A DNA stretch of 64,000 nt from Gymnodinialimonas phycosphaerae (GCF_019195455.1 NZ_JAIMBW010000001.1:992001-1056000); one strand, 5' to 3'. Positions 25,140-34,997 are shown, counted from the stretch's first letter. Made by a program: numbers and translations. Notes: generated by a model from the sequence alone, not told the origin.

Positions 25140-26369
25140 ATGTCCAAGCAAGAGCCTATCATGGCCGTTATGGATTGCCCGGTCGCGACGCACGATGTCG
25201 TCGTCGATGCCATACGGACGATGCGGGCGCATCTTGGCATGGAAATCGGCTACTTGTCCGAGTTTGTGGGCGATGATCTGGTGTTTCGCGCCGTTGACGC
25301 GCCGGGGTTGGAACACCTGGCAGAACCCGGTGACACCCGGTCCCGGTCCGAGACCTATTGCAATCACATCGTGTCCGGGGACTTGCCGCAAATGATGGCG
25401 GATACGCTGGACTATCCGATTGCCGCCGCCCTTCCGATCACGCGCAGCTTGCCGATCCGCGCCCATATCAGCGTCCCGATCGAACGTATCGATGGGTCGA
25501 TCTACGGGATGTTCTGTTGCGTGTCGCCGCATCCCAACACCACCCTCAACGACCGTGACCTGGCGACCATGCGCAGTTTCGCGCGGCTGGTGCAGGCCGA
25601 AGTGCAGCGCGCGCTGGAGCAGGATGCACTTCGAAAGACGGCGCTGGAGACCATCCATGCGGTGGTGGAACAGCAATCCTTCAAGATCGTCTACCAGCCG
25701 ATTCTTTCGCTCGCGACCGGCGCATTGACCGGGGTGGAGGCCTTGTGCCGCTTCGGGGCCGAGCCCTATCGCCCGCCCAACATCCGGTTTGAAGAAGCCG
25801 GGCGCGTGGGTCTTTCGGAGATGCTGGAGATCTGCGTGATGGAGCCCGCGCTTCTGGCGCTGGAACAGCTGCCGGCCGGGGTCTACCTGTCGCTTAACGC
25901 CAGCCCGCAGACCGTTTGCACGGGGCTTCTGGCGAAGGTGTTTGCGGAGCGGTCCACAAAACACCTTGTGCTGGAGGTGACAGAACACGTCAGGACCGCC
26001 GATTGGTCGAAGTTGGAACACGAAATCCAGATCCTGCGCGACATGGGGGTTAAGGTCGCCATAGATGACGCGGGCTCTGGCTATTCGGGCTTGCAGCAGA
26101 TGGTGCGATTGCACCCGGACATCATCAAGCTGGACCGCTCTCTGGTGTCTGGAATCGATAGTGATGCCGGCCTGCGTGCACTGTGCTCGGCCATGGTCTA
26201 TTTCGCGTCCGAGACAGGGGCCGCCCTTGTGGCCGAAGGGATCGAACGCGATGAGGAAGCGCAGGTGTTGCGCGATCTGGGGGTTGAGCGGGGGCAGGGG
26301 TACCTGCTGGGGCGTCCTGTCCCGATCGAGGATATCGTTGCAACCTTCTGCACGGATCACGCGCCGTAG
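25140..26369 (+). CDS. GAF-EAL domain cyclic-di-GMP phosphodiesterase
   Basis: 409 residues from the ATG at 25140, which has AAGGAGA 8 nt upstream; an earlier ATG at 25095 has none. N-terminal GAF domain (about 20-150; HISVPIERIDGSIYGMFCCVS) followed by an EAL domain (about 165-405). Catalytic residues are in place: GVEALCRFG, LSLNASPQTV, LEVTEH, AIDDAGSGYSG, IIKLDRSLV, VAEGIE. It should therefore hydrolyse c-di-GMP. There is no GGDEF domain and no membrane segment, so the GAF domain probably senses an intracellular ligand. Single-gene unit. Confidence 0.92.
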   Translation: MSKQEPIMAVMDCPVATHDVVVDAIRTMRAHLGMEIGYLSEFVGDDLVFRAVDAPGLEHLAEPGDTRSRSETYCNHIVSGDLPQMMADTLDYPIAAALPITRSLPIRAHISVPIERIDGSIYGMFCCVSPHPNTTLNDRDLATMRSFARLVQAEVQRALEQDALRKTALETIHAVVEQQSFKIVYQPILSLATGALTGVEALCRFGAEPYRPPNIRFEEAGRVGLSEMLEICVMEPALLALEQLPAGVYLSLNASPQTVCTGLLAKVFAERSTKHLVLEVTEHVRTADWSKLEHEIQILRDMGVKVAIDDAGSGYSGLQQMVRLHPDIIKLDRSLVSGIDSDAGLRALCSAMVYFASETGAALVAEGIERDEEAQVLRDLGVERGQGYLLGRPVPIEDIVATFCTDHAP

Positions 26370-26402
26370 GCGTTCCGTTGGGCTGCCCGTGCAGGTCTGA
26401 CG

Positions 26403-28886
26403 TTAGTTCGATTGCGGGCGCAGCACCGTAATGCCGAGGTTGGCGGCGCGCGCCAATTCGGGGTCAAGCGTCATCGGCACATACTCTCCCCGGCGCCACA
26501 ACTCTCCCATATCGTCGTAGTGACGGCTCAAGGGGTGGCCAGATTGCCCCGTCGCGATGATGAAGACAGAGCTGTCGGGATCCGCGAAGTCGTAGACGCC
26601 CCGGTAGCCTGCACCATGGATGTTGACATAGGGCTCGGGGCCGGTGCCCGGCGTGGCGGCCCGGTTCAGCGTGAAATCCCCGCCCGACGTGGCTTGGCGG
26701 ATGTTCACGATCCACGAAAACAGCCGCGTTTCGCCCAGAACGGGGTGCTCATGCAGAGCTTCATGGGCGGCGCCCCAGCGCCAGCTTTCGATGTCGTCGC
26801 CATAGGTCTCTGACAGCTCTTGCAATGCGGCGTCCAGCGATAGCTGCGCCATCTCGGTACAGGTCTCGATCACAGACGAGGGCCGCACATCGCACCACAC
26901 CGATGCGCCGTCGATATCGCGGAAGACACGCTCCAGGAACACCGGCTCGACGGTCCAGAACTCTTCCGCCAGGGGGCCGATGTCATCACGGACCAACCGG
27001 TGTTGCAGCGCGCGCATCCAGGCCGCGAAGATCAACGGCTCGGGCAGATGTTCGTTCATCTCTCCGTTCCAGTCGGCCAGCAGTTCCAGCGCCCGCTGGC
27101 GCATCCGTTCGGTGGTGCCGATGGCGGCGGGCTGGCCGGTGAACCACAGATCGCGCGCCACCAGTGGCAGAAGGTTGCGCGCGGCGGGCGAGACGGTATC
27201 GAGTTGCGCGCCGATGAAACTGTCGCGGGTATGGACCTCGCGCGCCTCCATCAGGCGGCCAAGGCGCGTGATCCGTTGGGTGTCGCCCCAGTGGAAGCTG
27301 ACGTGGAGGGGGAAATCGCGATCCACCATCTTGTTGTTCGTATTGCCCAGAATGCCGCGTTCGGGATCGATGAAGGTGGGATTGGCGAAATACTGGGTGA
27401 TGCCCTGCCAGCGGTTGCCTTCAACCCACCCGCGCGAGGGCATGCGCGCTTGGGTCTCATGCTCGATCAGGCGCCAGGGCATGTGGCCCACGACCTGCAT
27501 CGCGATGCGCCCGTCCTCGGAGGCCAGCATCAGGTTGGCGGAGGGCGCGACGAAATCCTCGCCCGCCTCCAGCGCCTCTTCGATGGTGCGCGCCCGCATC
27601 AGGCGCAGGCCGGTCTGGATCGTGGTATTCTCGTCGCTCAGGGCGGTCCAGCGCATCGTCATCACGTGGCCCGCCGGCGTCACGGTGCCCGCGTTCCAAT
27701 GGGCGCCGGGGATAACCGGACCGTTGACGGTTTCGCGCAGGGTGATGGTGACGGGGGCCTCATCGGCGATCTCGATGATCTCGCGCCGGGTCTCGAACTC
27801 GGCCCAACCGTCCGGGGTGCGGTACTGGGTGGGGTTTTCGGGGTTCACCTCTTCGATATAGAGGTCGATATCGTCAAGATAGGAGGCGGTGATGCCCCAG
27901 CTCAGCCGCTCGGAACGGCCATTGAGGATGCCCGGCGTGCCGGGGATCGTGGCACCGATCACGCCGCCCGTGGCCAGTTCCAGACGCGCCAGATACCACA
28001 GGGTCGGCGCGCTGAGGCTTTGATGCGGGTCCGAGGCCATCAGCGCGCCCCCCGCGGCAGAGCGGGCAGGCGTGGCGGCCCAGACGTTGGAGGCCCCGCC
28101 GCGATTGAGGCCTTGCCAATTCGGGTGCAGGGCGTCGCGCGGCCCGGTGCTTCCGGTGGCTTCCGCAAATAGCGTGCGGGGCAATTCCAGCAGGCTGGCG
28201 AAATCACCAAGCTCTGCCGCGCCTGTGCCCGGCGCGTCGGGCATCAGATCGGCGATCCGTCCGGGTTCCGGCAGCGCAAGGGAGGCGCGGGCGCGCAGGA
28301 TCTCGTTCTCGTGGTGGGTCGCCAGTTCCAGCGCCATCAGGAACGAGATCAGAACGCTGTCATTGGGCCGCCACGGCGCGATTTCGGGTTCGAACAGGAA
28401 CAATTCCGGTGCGCCGCGCCCCAACGCCTCGGACCCTACAAGCCGCAACCACGCGTTCACGCCATCGGCGTAAGCCTGAAGGATGCCGCGGCTTTCCTCG
28501 GAAAAGGCGTCCAGCGACCGTGTAGCATGGCCGTCCAGATCAAGCCTGCGCATCAGGTCGTCGATCTCCAGCGTGCGCCGCCCGAACACCTCAGACAGGC
28601 GCCCCTGCGCTTGCCGCCGCATCAACAGCATTTGCCACAGGCGGTCCTGGGCATGGCTGAACCCGAGGCCATAATAGGCATCGTGGTCGGTCAGCGCGAA
28701 GATGTGCGGGACAGCGGCGGTATTGCGGACGATCTCGATCTCACCATCGATGCCGGGGACAGTCCAGTCGGCCTCGTAGTCGGGGATCGAGCGGCTTGCC
28801 ATCCAGTAGAACAGGCTGCCTGCGACCACGAGAACCGCGATACCGGCGCCCACAAGGCGCGTCAGCCATCGCAAGAGAGTGATCAT
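26403..28886 (-). CDS. Penicillin acylase family protein (Ntn hydrolase)
   Basis: 827 residues. One N-terminal hydrophobic segment (about 5-30) directs it to the periplasm. Precursor of an alpha/beta Ntn hydrolase: the beta-chain nucleophile is the Ser of RGGASNVWAATPARS, with SDPHQSLSAPTLWYLARLE downstream. Members cleave amide bonds, for example acyl-homoserine lactones or beta-lactam side chains; quorum quenching or signal turnover is a common role in roseobacters, but the substrate is not determined here. Confidence 0.9.
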   Translation of the reverse strand: MITLLRWLTRLVGAGIAVLVVAGSLFYWMASRSIPDYEADWTVPGIDGEIEIVRNTAAVPHIFALTDHDAYYGLGFSHAQDRLWQMLLMRRQAQGRLSEVFGRRTLEIDDLMRRLDLDGHATRSLDAFSEESRGILQAYADGVNAWLRLVGSEALGRGAPELFLFEPEIAPWRPNDSVLISFLMALELATHHENEILRARASLALPEPGRIADLMPDAPGTGAAELGDFASLLELPRTLFAEATGSTGPRDALHPNWQGLNRGGASNVWAATPARSAAGGALMASDPHQSLSAPTLWYLARLELATGGVIGATIPGTPGILNGRSERLSWGITASYLDDIDLYIEEVNPENPTQYRTPDGWAEFETRREIIEIADEAPVTITLRETVNGPVIPGAHWNAGTVTPAGHVMTMRWTALSDENTTIQTGLRLMRARTIEEALEAGEDFVAPSANLMLASEDGRIAMQVVGHMPWRLIEHETQARMPSRGWVEGNRWQGITQYFANPTFIDPERGILGNTNNKMVDRDFPLHVSFHWGDTQRITRLGRLMEAREVHTRDSFIGAQLDTVSPAARNLLPLVARDLWFTGQPAAIGTTERMRQRALELLADWNGEMNEHLPEPLIFAAWMRALQHRLVRDDIGPLAEEFWTVEPVFLERVFRDIDGASVWCDVRPSSVIETCTEMAQLSLDAALQELSETYGDDIESWRWGAAHEALHEHPVLGETRLFSWIVNIRQATSGGDFTLNRAATPGTGPEPYVNIHGAGYRGVYDFADPDSSVFIIATGQSGHPLSRHYDDMGELWRRGEYVPMTLDPELARAANLGITVLRPQSN

Positions 28887-29124
28887 CGGTGGATTGGCCT
28901 TCGTTGCCCGGTGGGAGTCGCGTGTCGCCCGCGTCTAGCGCGCGATGGCGTCTGCCGCAATGGCGGCGAAGATCACAACATGGCCAGACGCGGCGTCGTC
29001 GGAGGCCGGGGACACAAAGGCCGGGGCTTCAAAAGGATGTGAGTTCCATAGGAAGCTACGGCGCGCGGGCGCGCCGCAGGATGGACCGCGCGCGGACGCG
29101 CGGCCAGTCACGCTTGCGCGACGG
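28887..29124. other. 238-bp gap with dense GC inverted repeats
   Basis: No start-to-stop frame with a ribosome site. Alternating GCGCGC blocks at 29058-29115 can fold into several overlapping hairpins. I see no gene. Confidence 0.4.
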
Positions 29125-29685
29125 TTACGGAATGATCCGGGTATAGCGCGTGCCGTCCAGCGTCGCGCCGATGATCAGGCCCGCCTGGCCATAGATCACC
29201 GCGATCACCGGCTCGGCCAGGGTGGCGGTGTCGAAGCCCAGATTGCCCGCGTCGGTGTTGACCGCATAGCGGATGTCAGCGCCCACGGACCAGCCGACGG
29301 AGTTGCGGAAATCGGCCAGGGCGGCGGGGGTCATGAAGAACAGCGTGTGGGCGTATTGCTGTGCGCCGATTTGCAGGCCGAAGCTGCCTGAGACGGCGGA
29401 ATAGTAATCGACCGTCGCCTCGCCCACGCGCAATGCACCGCGCCCATAGCTGCCCCCGAAGCCGAAACCGGCTTCTGAAATCAAGGGCATGACCAACATG
29501 CCGGAGGCTTGGCGCACAAGCTCTGCCGTGCCGGGGACCTCTTGTTGCATGAATTCGATCGCGGCATCGACGCGCGCATCGATGCGCGGCGCGTTGGAGT
29601 TGCCGAGCGGGTTGCCACAGGCCGCCAGAAGCGGCACCGAGCCCGCACCAAGAAGGAGAGAACGCCGAGAAAGACCATCTGCCAT
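29125..29685 (-). CDS. SYLF/Ysc84-domain lipoprotein
   Basis: 186 residues. Lipobox VPLLAAC with the acylated cysteine near residue 23, after a twin-arginine-like basic stretch (SRRSLLLG). The remaining sequence (GMLVMPLISEAGFGFGGSYGRGALRVGE, SGSFGLQIGAQQ, GATLDGTRYTRI) is the SYLF lipid-binding fold. Probably periplasmic and membrane-tethered; function in bacteria is poorly defined. Read away from no obvious partner, 133 bp upstream of the hemB 3' end. Confidence 0.88.
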   Translation of the reverse strand: MADGLSRRSLLLGAGSVPLLAACGNPLGNSNAPRIDARVDAAIEFMQQEVPGTAELVRQASGMLVMPLISEAGFGFGGSYGRGALRVGEATVDYYSAVSGSFGLQIGAQQYAHTLFFMTPAALADFRNSVGWSVGADIRYAVNTDAGNLGFDTATLAEPVIAVIYGQAGLIIGATLDGTRYTRIIP

Positions 29686-29818
29686 GGGGATACCTTGCCT
29701 ATATAACTGCTATCGCCGGGGCTTCGCACCCCGATCCTTGACGGCAAGAATACGCCGAAACGCAGGCCCTGTCATCCCATGATACTACAAGACCTGCGGG
29801 TTTTCGCCGATGGAAGCG

Positions 29819-30817
29819 CTATTGGTTGAGGATTTTGGCCACCCGGGGCGCGAAATACGTCAAAACGCCGTCACAGCCCGCACGGCGGAACGCCATCAGG
29901 CTTTCCAGCATGACCTTTTCGCCGTCGATCCAGCCGTTCTGAGCCGCCGCCTGGATCATCGCGTATTCGCCGCTGACCTGGTAGGCGTAGGTCGGCGCGC
30001 CGAAGCGGTCTTTGACCTGGCGGCACATGTCCAGATAGGGCAGGCCAGGCTTGACCATGACCATATCCGCGCCTTCGCGCAGATCCCGCTCGACACAGCG
30101 CAGCGCCTCGCGCGCATTCAGCGGATCGATCTGGTAGGTCTTCTTGTCGCCTTTCAGCGCGCCTGACGCGCCGACTGCATCGCGGAACGGGCCATAGAAG
30201 GCCGACGCGAACTTGGCGGCGTAGGACATGATCGTGACGTTGGTGTGGTTTTCGGCCTCCAGCGCCGCGCGAATGGCCCCGATGCGTCCGTCCATCATGT
30301 CCGAGGGGCCCAGGATATCGGCACCGGCCTCGGCCTGGGCCAGGCCCATCTTCACCAGCGCCTCTACGGTTTCATCGTTGACGATAACGCCGTCACGCAC
30401 GATCCCGTCGTGGCCGTTGGCGTTATAGGGGTCCAGCGCAATATCGGTCATGATCGCGATCTCGATGCCCGCCTCGCGGATCGCGCGGATCGCGCGGTTG
30501 GACAAGTTGTCGGGGTTCCACGCCTCTTCGCACAGCTCGGTCTTCAGGGACGGGTCGGTATAGGGGAAGATGCAGATCGCGGGGATGCCAAGGGACGCCG
30601 CCTCGCGCGCGGCCTCGACCAGCAGATCGACCGACAGCCGTTCCACACCGGGCATCGATGCCACGGCTTGCCGCTCATTCGAGCCGGCGCATACGAAGAC
30701 GGGCCAGATCAGGTCATGCACGCTCAAGCTACTTTCGCGCACCAGGTTGCGGATCGGTGCGGCCGCGCGGGTGCGGCGGAAACGGGTCAGGGGAAAGGGG
30801 GCTTGGTTGACGGTCAT
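29819..30817 (-). CDS. hemB: Delta-aminolevulinic acid dehydratase (porphobilinogen synthase)
   Basis: 332 residues. Condenses two 5-aminolevulinates to porphobilinogen in heme, bacteriochlorophyll and cobalamin synthesis. Schiff-base lysines are in MSYAAKFASAFYGPFR and MVMVKPGLPYLD. The metal region reads IALDPYNANGHDGIV, aspartate-rich instead of the cysteine triad of zinc enzymes, so it is the magnesium-type. Divergent from the Suf-associated gene at 30955. Confidence 0.97.
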   Translation of the reverse strand: MTVNQAPFPLTRFRRTRAAAPIRNLVRESSLSVHDLIWPVFVCAGSNERQAVASMPGVERLSVDLLVEAAREAASLGIPAICIFPYTDPSLKTELCEEAWNPDNLSNRAIRAIREAGIEIAIMTDIALDPYNANGHDGIVRDGVIVNDETVEALVKMGLAQAEAGADILGPSDMMDGRIGAIRAALEAENHTNVTIMSYAAKFASAFYGPFRDAVGASGALKGDKKTYQIDPLNAREALRCVERDLREGADMVMVKPGLPYLDMCRQVKDRFGAPTYAYQVSGEYAMIQAAAQNGWIDGEKVMLESLMAFRRAGCDGVLTYFAPRVAKILNQ

Positions 30818-30954
30818 GGGCGTGGTCTTTCAGGTGTCAGGTCTGCTTGACAGAGGTGCCACGGCAACGCCCGGCGTGCAAGCGCCCCGAGGGGGCTGGC
30901 ATCCTGCAAACCCCGCGCATATGGTGCGCGAAACCGACCCCTCCACCATGGACA

Positions 30955-31479
30955 GTGCCCTTGGACTTCTTCGATCTTGTCACCGAAGTGATTGACCTCA
31001 GGTCTTTTTCCAACCTCTGGTACTGGATCGTGCTGGCGATCTTGTGGTCCTCGATGAGCCATTGGACCATCGGTGTGCCGTTCCATCTGGTCACCCGGAC
31101 CCGCCGTGGAGATGCCCAGGCCGAGATCGACATGCTGGTGCTGGCGCGCATGAACGCCGAGCGCAACGTGGCCTATGCCGAAACCTCGGGGACCGTGGCG
31201 ACGGCATTTTCCACCTTCATCCTCACCGGGCTTGCAATCACCGGATGGGTCTACGGTGTCGAATTCAGCCAAGCGATCTTCCTGCTTCTGTGCCCTTCGA
31301 TGATGGTGCTGGGGCTGGGGGTCTGGACCTCTTACCGGCTACGGGCCGACGACTACCAACACGTGCCGCAGATCCTGCGCCAGCACCGCACGATGGTGCA
31401 GATGTTGGGCGTGGTGTTCATTTTCATTACGGCGTTCTGGGGCATGTACCAAAACGTCAATGTCGGGCCGCTCGGGTAG
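30955..31479 (+). CDS. Membrane protein annotated in relatives as 'component of SufBCD complex'
   Basis: 174 residues from a GTG at 30955 (a TTG at 30961 gives MDFFDLVTEV and is equally possible). Four hydrophobic segments: about 20-38, 84-104, 110-128 and 150-168. The pattern VIDLRSFSNLWYWIVLAILWSS...HWTIGVPF is conserved in a roseobacter family carried in databases under the SufBCD name; I know of no direct functional proof. No suf genes are in the window. An upstream in-frame start at 30847 would add a low-complexity, non-conserved leader. Confidence 0.7.
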   Translation: MPLDFFDLVTEVIDLRSFSNLWYWIVLAILWSSMSHWTIGVPFHLVTRTRRGDAQAEIDMLVLARMNAERNVAYAETSGTVATAFSTFILTGLAITGWVYGVEFSQAIFLLLCPSMMVLGLGVWTSYRLRADDYQHVPQILRQHRTMVQMLGVVFIFITAFWGMYQNVNVGPLG

Positions 31480-31481
31480 AC

Positions 31482-31496
31482 GTTAACGGCGTTAAC
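31482..31496. repeat. GTTAAC-type repeat, copy 5
   Basis: GTTAACGGCGTTAAC, 3 nt after the stop of the preceding gene and about 40 nt before mfd. This is the cleanest copy. Confidence 0.5.
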
Positions 31497-31535
31497 GGTT
31501 GACTTGCGCGCGCGGTGGGGTAGGTGACGCAGCCC

Positions 31536-34500
31536 ATGGCTGATCCAAGACACATCCTGTGCGGCGGCGCACCCGAAGGCTTCGACGCCACGCTGGTCTT
31601 GAAAGAGGCCCGCGCGGGCGCGGTCGTCCACGTCGCCCGCGATGACAAGCGCCTGCGCGCCATGCATACGGCGCTGACGTTCTTTGACCCCTCTGTCCCG
31701 ATCCTGGAGTTTCCGGGCTGGGATTGCTTGCCCTATGACCGGGTCTCTCCCCAGGCCGAGATTTCCGCCGCGCGCATGGCGACGCTGGCCGCGCTGGCGG
31801 CGGGGCTTTCGGGGTCGTTTATCGTCCTGACAACGCTCAACGCGGCCACGCAATACGTGCCCCCGCGTGATCTGCTGGCATCCTCTGCCTTTGTCGCCAC
31901 GGTCGGCGGGCGGGTGGATGAGGGCGCGCTGCGCGCCTTCCTCGTGCGCATGGGCTACGTGCAATCGCCCACGGTGTCGGAGCCCGGCGACTATGCCGTG
32001 CGCGGCGGCATCATCGACGTCTGGCCGCCGGGTGAAGACAGCCCCGTGCGCCTCGACCTCTTTGGCGATACCCTGGACGGCGCGCGGCGGTTCGACGTCG
32101 GCACCCAGCGCACCACCCAAAAGCTGGACCGGGTCGAGCTTGCGCCCGTCTCTGAAGTCATTCTTGACGAGGCCGCCATCGCGCGCTTCCGGCAGAATTA
32201 CCGGGTGGAGTTTGGGGCGGGCGGGTCCGAGGATCCTTTGTACGAAGCCGTCACGGCAGGTCGCAAGGCACAGGGCATGGAGCATTGGCTGCCGTTCTAC
32301 CATGAGCGGTTGGAGACGCTGTTTGACTACCTTCCCGGTGCCACGATCACGCTGGACGACCAGTCCACGCCCCAGCGGCTGGCGCGGTGGGACAGCATCA
32401 CCGATCAATATGACACCCGCAAGACCGCGCTGACCCAGAAAGGGCGGCTGGACACGGTCTACAAACCCGCCCCGCCGGGGCTGCTTTATCTGGATGATGC
32501 GGCGTGGGGGCGCGCCGTGGCGGGGCACCGCGTGGTGCAATTCTCGGTCAATTCCGCAGCACCGGGGCCGGGGATCATCGATGCCGGTGGCCGGGTCGGG
32601 CGCAGTTTCGCCCCGGAGCGCCAGCAAGAAAATATCAGTCTTTTCAGGGCCTTGGCGGATCATATTAAAGCGATGCGTGAGGATGGCCCGGTGGTTATCG
32701 CCAGTTGGTCCGAGGGCGCGCGGGAACGGCTGGAAGGTCTTTTGGAAGATGAGGGCCTGAGCGAAACCGCCCGCGTGGGTGATGCGCGCGGGATCGGCAA
32801 GACGGGCACGGTCAACCTAACGGTCTGGCCGCTGGAAGAGGGGTTTACCGGGGGCGGGGTCACCGTGATCTCCGAGCAGGATGTGTTGGGCGACCGGCTG
32901 ATCCGGCCCAAGCGCAAGGTCAAGCGCGCGGACAACTACCTGACCGAGGCGCAAAGCCTGAGCCCCGGCGATCTGGTGGTCCATGTCGATCACGGCGTGG
33001 GGCGCTACAACGGGCTGGAAACGGTCACCGCGGCGGGCGCGCCGCACGAGTGTATCGCGCTGGAATATGCCGGCGGCGACCGTCTGTTCCTGCCGGTCGA
33101 GAATATCGAGCTGCTGTCGCGCTATGGCCACGACGATGGGTTGCTCGACAAGCTTGGTGGCGGGGCGTGGCAGGCCAAGAAAGCACGCCTGAAAGAACGT
33201 ATCCGCCTGATCGCAGACAAGCTTATTCGCATCGCGGCGGAACGTGAGTTGCGCAAGGCCCCCATCTTCGAGCCCCCCGGCGACATGTGGGAAGCCTTCA
33301 ACGCCCGCTTCCCCTACGAGGAAACGGACGACCAACTGTCCGCCATTGCCGACGTCCTTGATGACCTGACCCTTGGCCGCCCGATGGACCGGCTGGTCGT
33401 GGGCGACGTGGGCTTCGGCAAGACCGAGGTCGCCATGCGCGCCGCCTTCGTCGCGGCGGCAAGCGGTATGCAGGTGGCGGTCGTGGCCCCCACGACGCTG
33501 CTGGCGCGTCAGCACGCCAAGACCTTCAAGGACCGCTTCCGGGGCTTTCCGATCACCGTGCGCCAACTCTCGCGGTTCGTTGGCGCCAAGGAGGCCGAGC
33601 AGACCCGCAAGGGCCTTGCCGACGGGTCCGTCGATATCGTCATCGGCACCCATGCGATCCTGGCGAAAAACGTGCGGATGCAGAACCTTGGCCTGATGAT
33701 CATCGACGAAGAGCAGCGCTTTGGCGTCACCCACAAGGAACGGCTGAAAGAGATGCGTTCTGACGTGCATGTGTTGACCCTGTCGGCCACGCCCATCCCG
33801 CGCACCTTGCAGATGTCGCTGTCGGGTGTGCGCGACCTGAGCATGATCGGCACGCCGCCCGTGGACCGCCTTGCCATCCGCACCTATGTGTCGGAATTCG
33901 ACAGCGTCACCATCCGCGAGGCGTTGCTGCGCGAGCATTACCGGGGCGGGCAGACATTCTATGTGGTCCCCCGCATCCAGGACCTGCCCGAGATCGAGGA
34001 TTTCATCCGCGAACAGGTGCCCGAGGTGTCCTTCATCACCGCCCATGGCCAGATGGCTGCGGGCGAGTTGGATGACCGTATGGTGGCGTTCTACGACGGC
34101 AAATACGACGTCCTGCTGGCCACGACCATCGTGGAATCCGGCATCGATATCCCCACCGCCAACACCATGGTGATCCACCGCGCCGACCGCTTCGGTCTTG
34201 CGCAGCTTTATCAGATCCGGGGCCGGGTGGGTCGCGCAAAAACAAGGGCTTATGCCTATCTGACGACAAAGCCGCGCGGCAAGCTGACCCCATCAGCCGA
34301 GAAGCGGCTGCGGGTTCTGGGCAGCCTCGACAGCCTTGGCGCGGGCTTCACCATCGCGTCCCAGGACCTCGATATCCGGGGTGCGGGCAACATCGTGGGC
34401 GAGGAACAATCGGGCCACGTCAAGGAGGTGGGGTTCGAGCTTTACCAATCCATGCTGGAAGAGGCGATTGCCAAGATCCGCTCTGGCGAGGGAGAGGGGC

Positions 34501-34970
34501 TTCCGGGCGACAGCGATGGTCAATGGTCGCCCACCATCAACCTCGGCGTGCCGGTCCTGATCCCCGAGCCTTACGTGCCCGATCTGGACGTGCGTCTGGG
34601 GCTTTATCGTCGCCTCAGCCAGTTGGAAACCAAGGTGGACCTCGAAGGCTTCGCGGCCGAGTTGATCGACCGCTTCGGCAAGCTGCCCAAAGAGGTCAAC
34701 ACGCTGCTGCTGGTGGTGCGCATCAAGGCGATGTGCAAGCGCGCGCATATCGCCAAGCTGGACGCGGGCCCCAAGGGCGTGACGATCCAGTTCCACAACG
34801 ACAAGTTTCCCAACCCCGGCGGTCTGGTCGAGTTCGTTCACGCACAGCAGGGCCGCGCCAAGGTGAAAGACAACAAGATCGTCGTCATGGCCGATTGGCC
34901 CAAGGACGCGGACAAGATCAAAGGGGCCTTCGCCGTGGCGCGGGATCTGGCGGTGTTCGCGAAGGGGTAA
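31536..34970 (+). CDS. mfd: Transcription-repair coupling factor Mfd
   Basis: 1144 residues from the ATG at 31536 (AGGTGA 8 nt upstream); a GTG at 31524 is an alternative. Removes RNA polymerase stalled at lesions and recruits UvrA. UvrB-like N-terminal region, RNAP-interacting domain (GDLVVHVDHGVGRYNGLETV near residue 480), RecG-like translocase with Walker A GDVGFGKTEVAMRAAF near residue 625, DEEQ box (IIDEEQRFG), and motif VI (QIRGRVGRAKTRAYAYL), then the C-terminal TRCF domain. A hairpin (34971-34977 with 34991-34997) follows the stop. Confidence 0.96.
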   Translation: MADPRHILCGGAPEGFDATLVLKEARAGAVVHVARDDKRLRAMHTALTFFDPSVPILEFPGWDCLPYDRVSPQAEISAARMATLAALAAGLSGSFIVLTTLNAATQYVPPRDLLASSAFVATVGGRVDEGALRAFLVRMGYVQSPTVSEPGDYAVRGGIIDVWPPGEDSPVRLDLFGDTLDGARRFDVGTQRTTQKLDRVELAPVSEVILDEAAIARFRQNYRVEFGAGGSEDPLYEAVTAGRKAQGMEHWLPFYHERLETLFDYLPGATITLDDQSTPQRLARWDSITDQYDTRKTALTQKGRLDTVYKPAPPGLLYLDDAAWGRAVAGHRVVQFSVNSAAPGPGIIDAGGRVGRSFAPERQQENISLFRALADHIKAMREDGPVVIASWSEGARERLEGLLEDEGLSETARVGDARGIGKTGTVNLTVWPLEEGFTGGGVTVISEQDVLGDRLIRPKRKVKRADNYLTEAQSLSPGDLVVHVDHGVGRYNGLETVTAAGAPHECIALEYAGGDRLFLPVENIELLSRYGHDDGLLDKLGGGAWQAKKARLKERIRLIADKLIRIAAERELRKAPIFEPPGDMWEAFNARFPYEETDDQLSAIADVLDDLTLGRPMDRLVVGDVGFGKTEVAMRAAFVAAASGMQVAVVAPTTLLARQHAKTFKDRFRGFPITVRQLSRFVGAKEAEQTRKGLADGSVDIVIGTHAILAKNVRMQNLGLMIIDEEQRFGVTHKERLKEMRSDVHVLTLSATPIPRTLQMSLSGVRDLSMIGTPPVDRLAIRTYVSEFDSVTIREALLREHYRGGQTFYVVPRIQDLPEIEDFIREQVPEVSFITAHGQMAAGELDDRMVAFYDGKYDVLLATTIVESGIDIPTANTMVIHRADRFGLAQLYQIRGRVGRAKTRAYAYLTTKPRGKLTPSAEKRLRVLGSLDSLGAGFTIASQDLDIRGAGNIVGEEQSGHVKEVGFELYQSMLEEAIAKIRSGEGEGLPGDSDGQWSPTINLGVPVLIPEPYVPDLDVRLGLYRRLSQLETKVDLEGFAAELIDRFGKLPKEVNTLLLVVRIKAMCKRAHIAKLDAGPKGVTIQFHNDKFPNPGGLVEFVHAQQGRAKVKDNKIVVMADWPKDADKIKGAFAVARDLAVFAKG

Positions 34971-34997
34971 GGGCGTCAGCCTTGACATGCGACGCCC
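34971..34997 (+). other. Hairpin after mfd
   Basis: GGGCGTC and GACGCCC arms with a 13-nt loop begin right at the mfd stop codon. No T-run follows. Confidence 0.4.
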
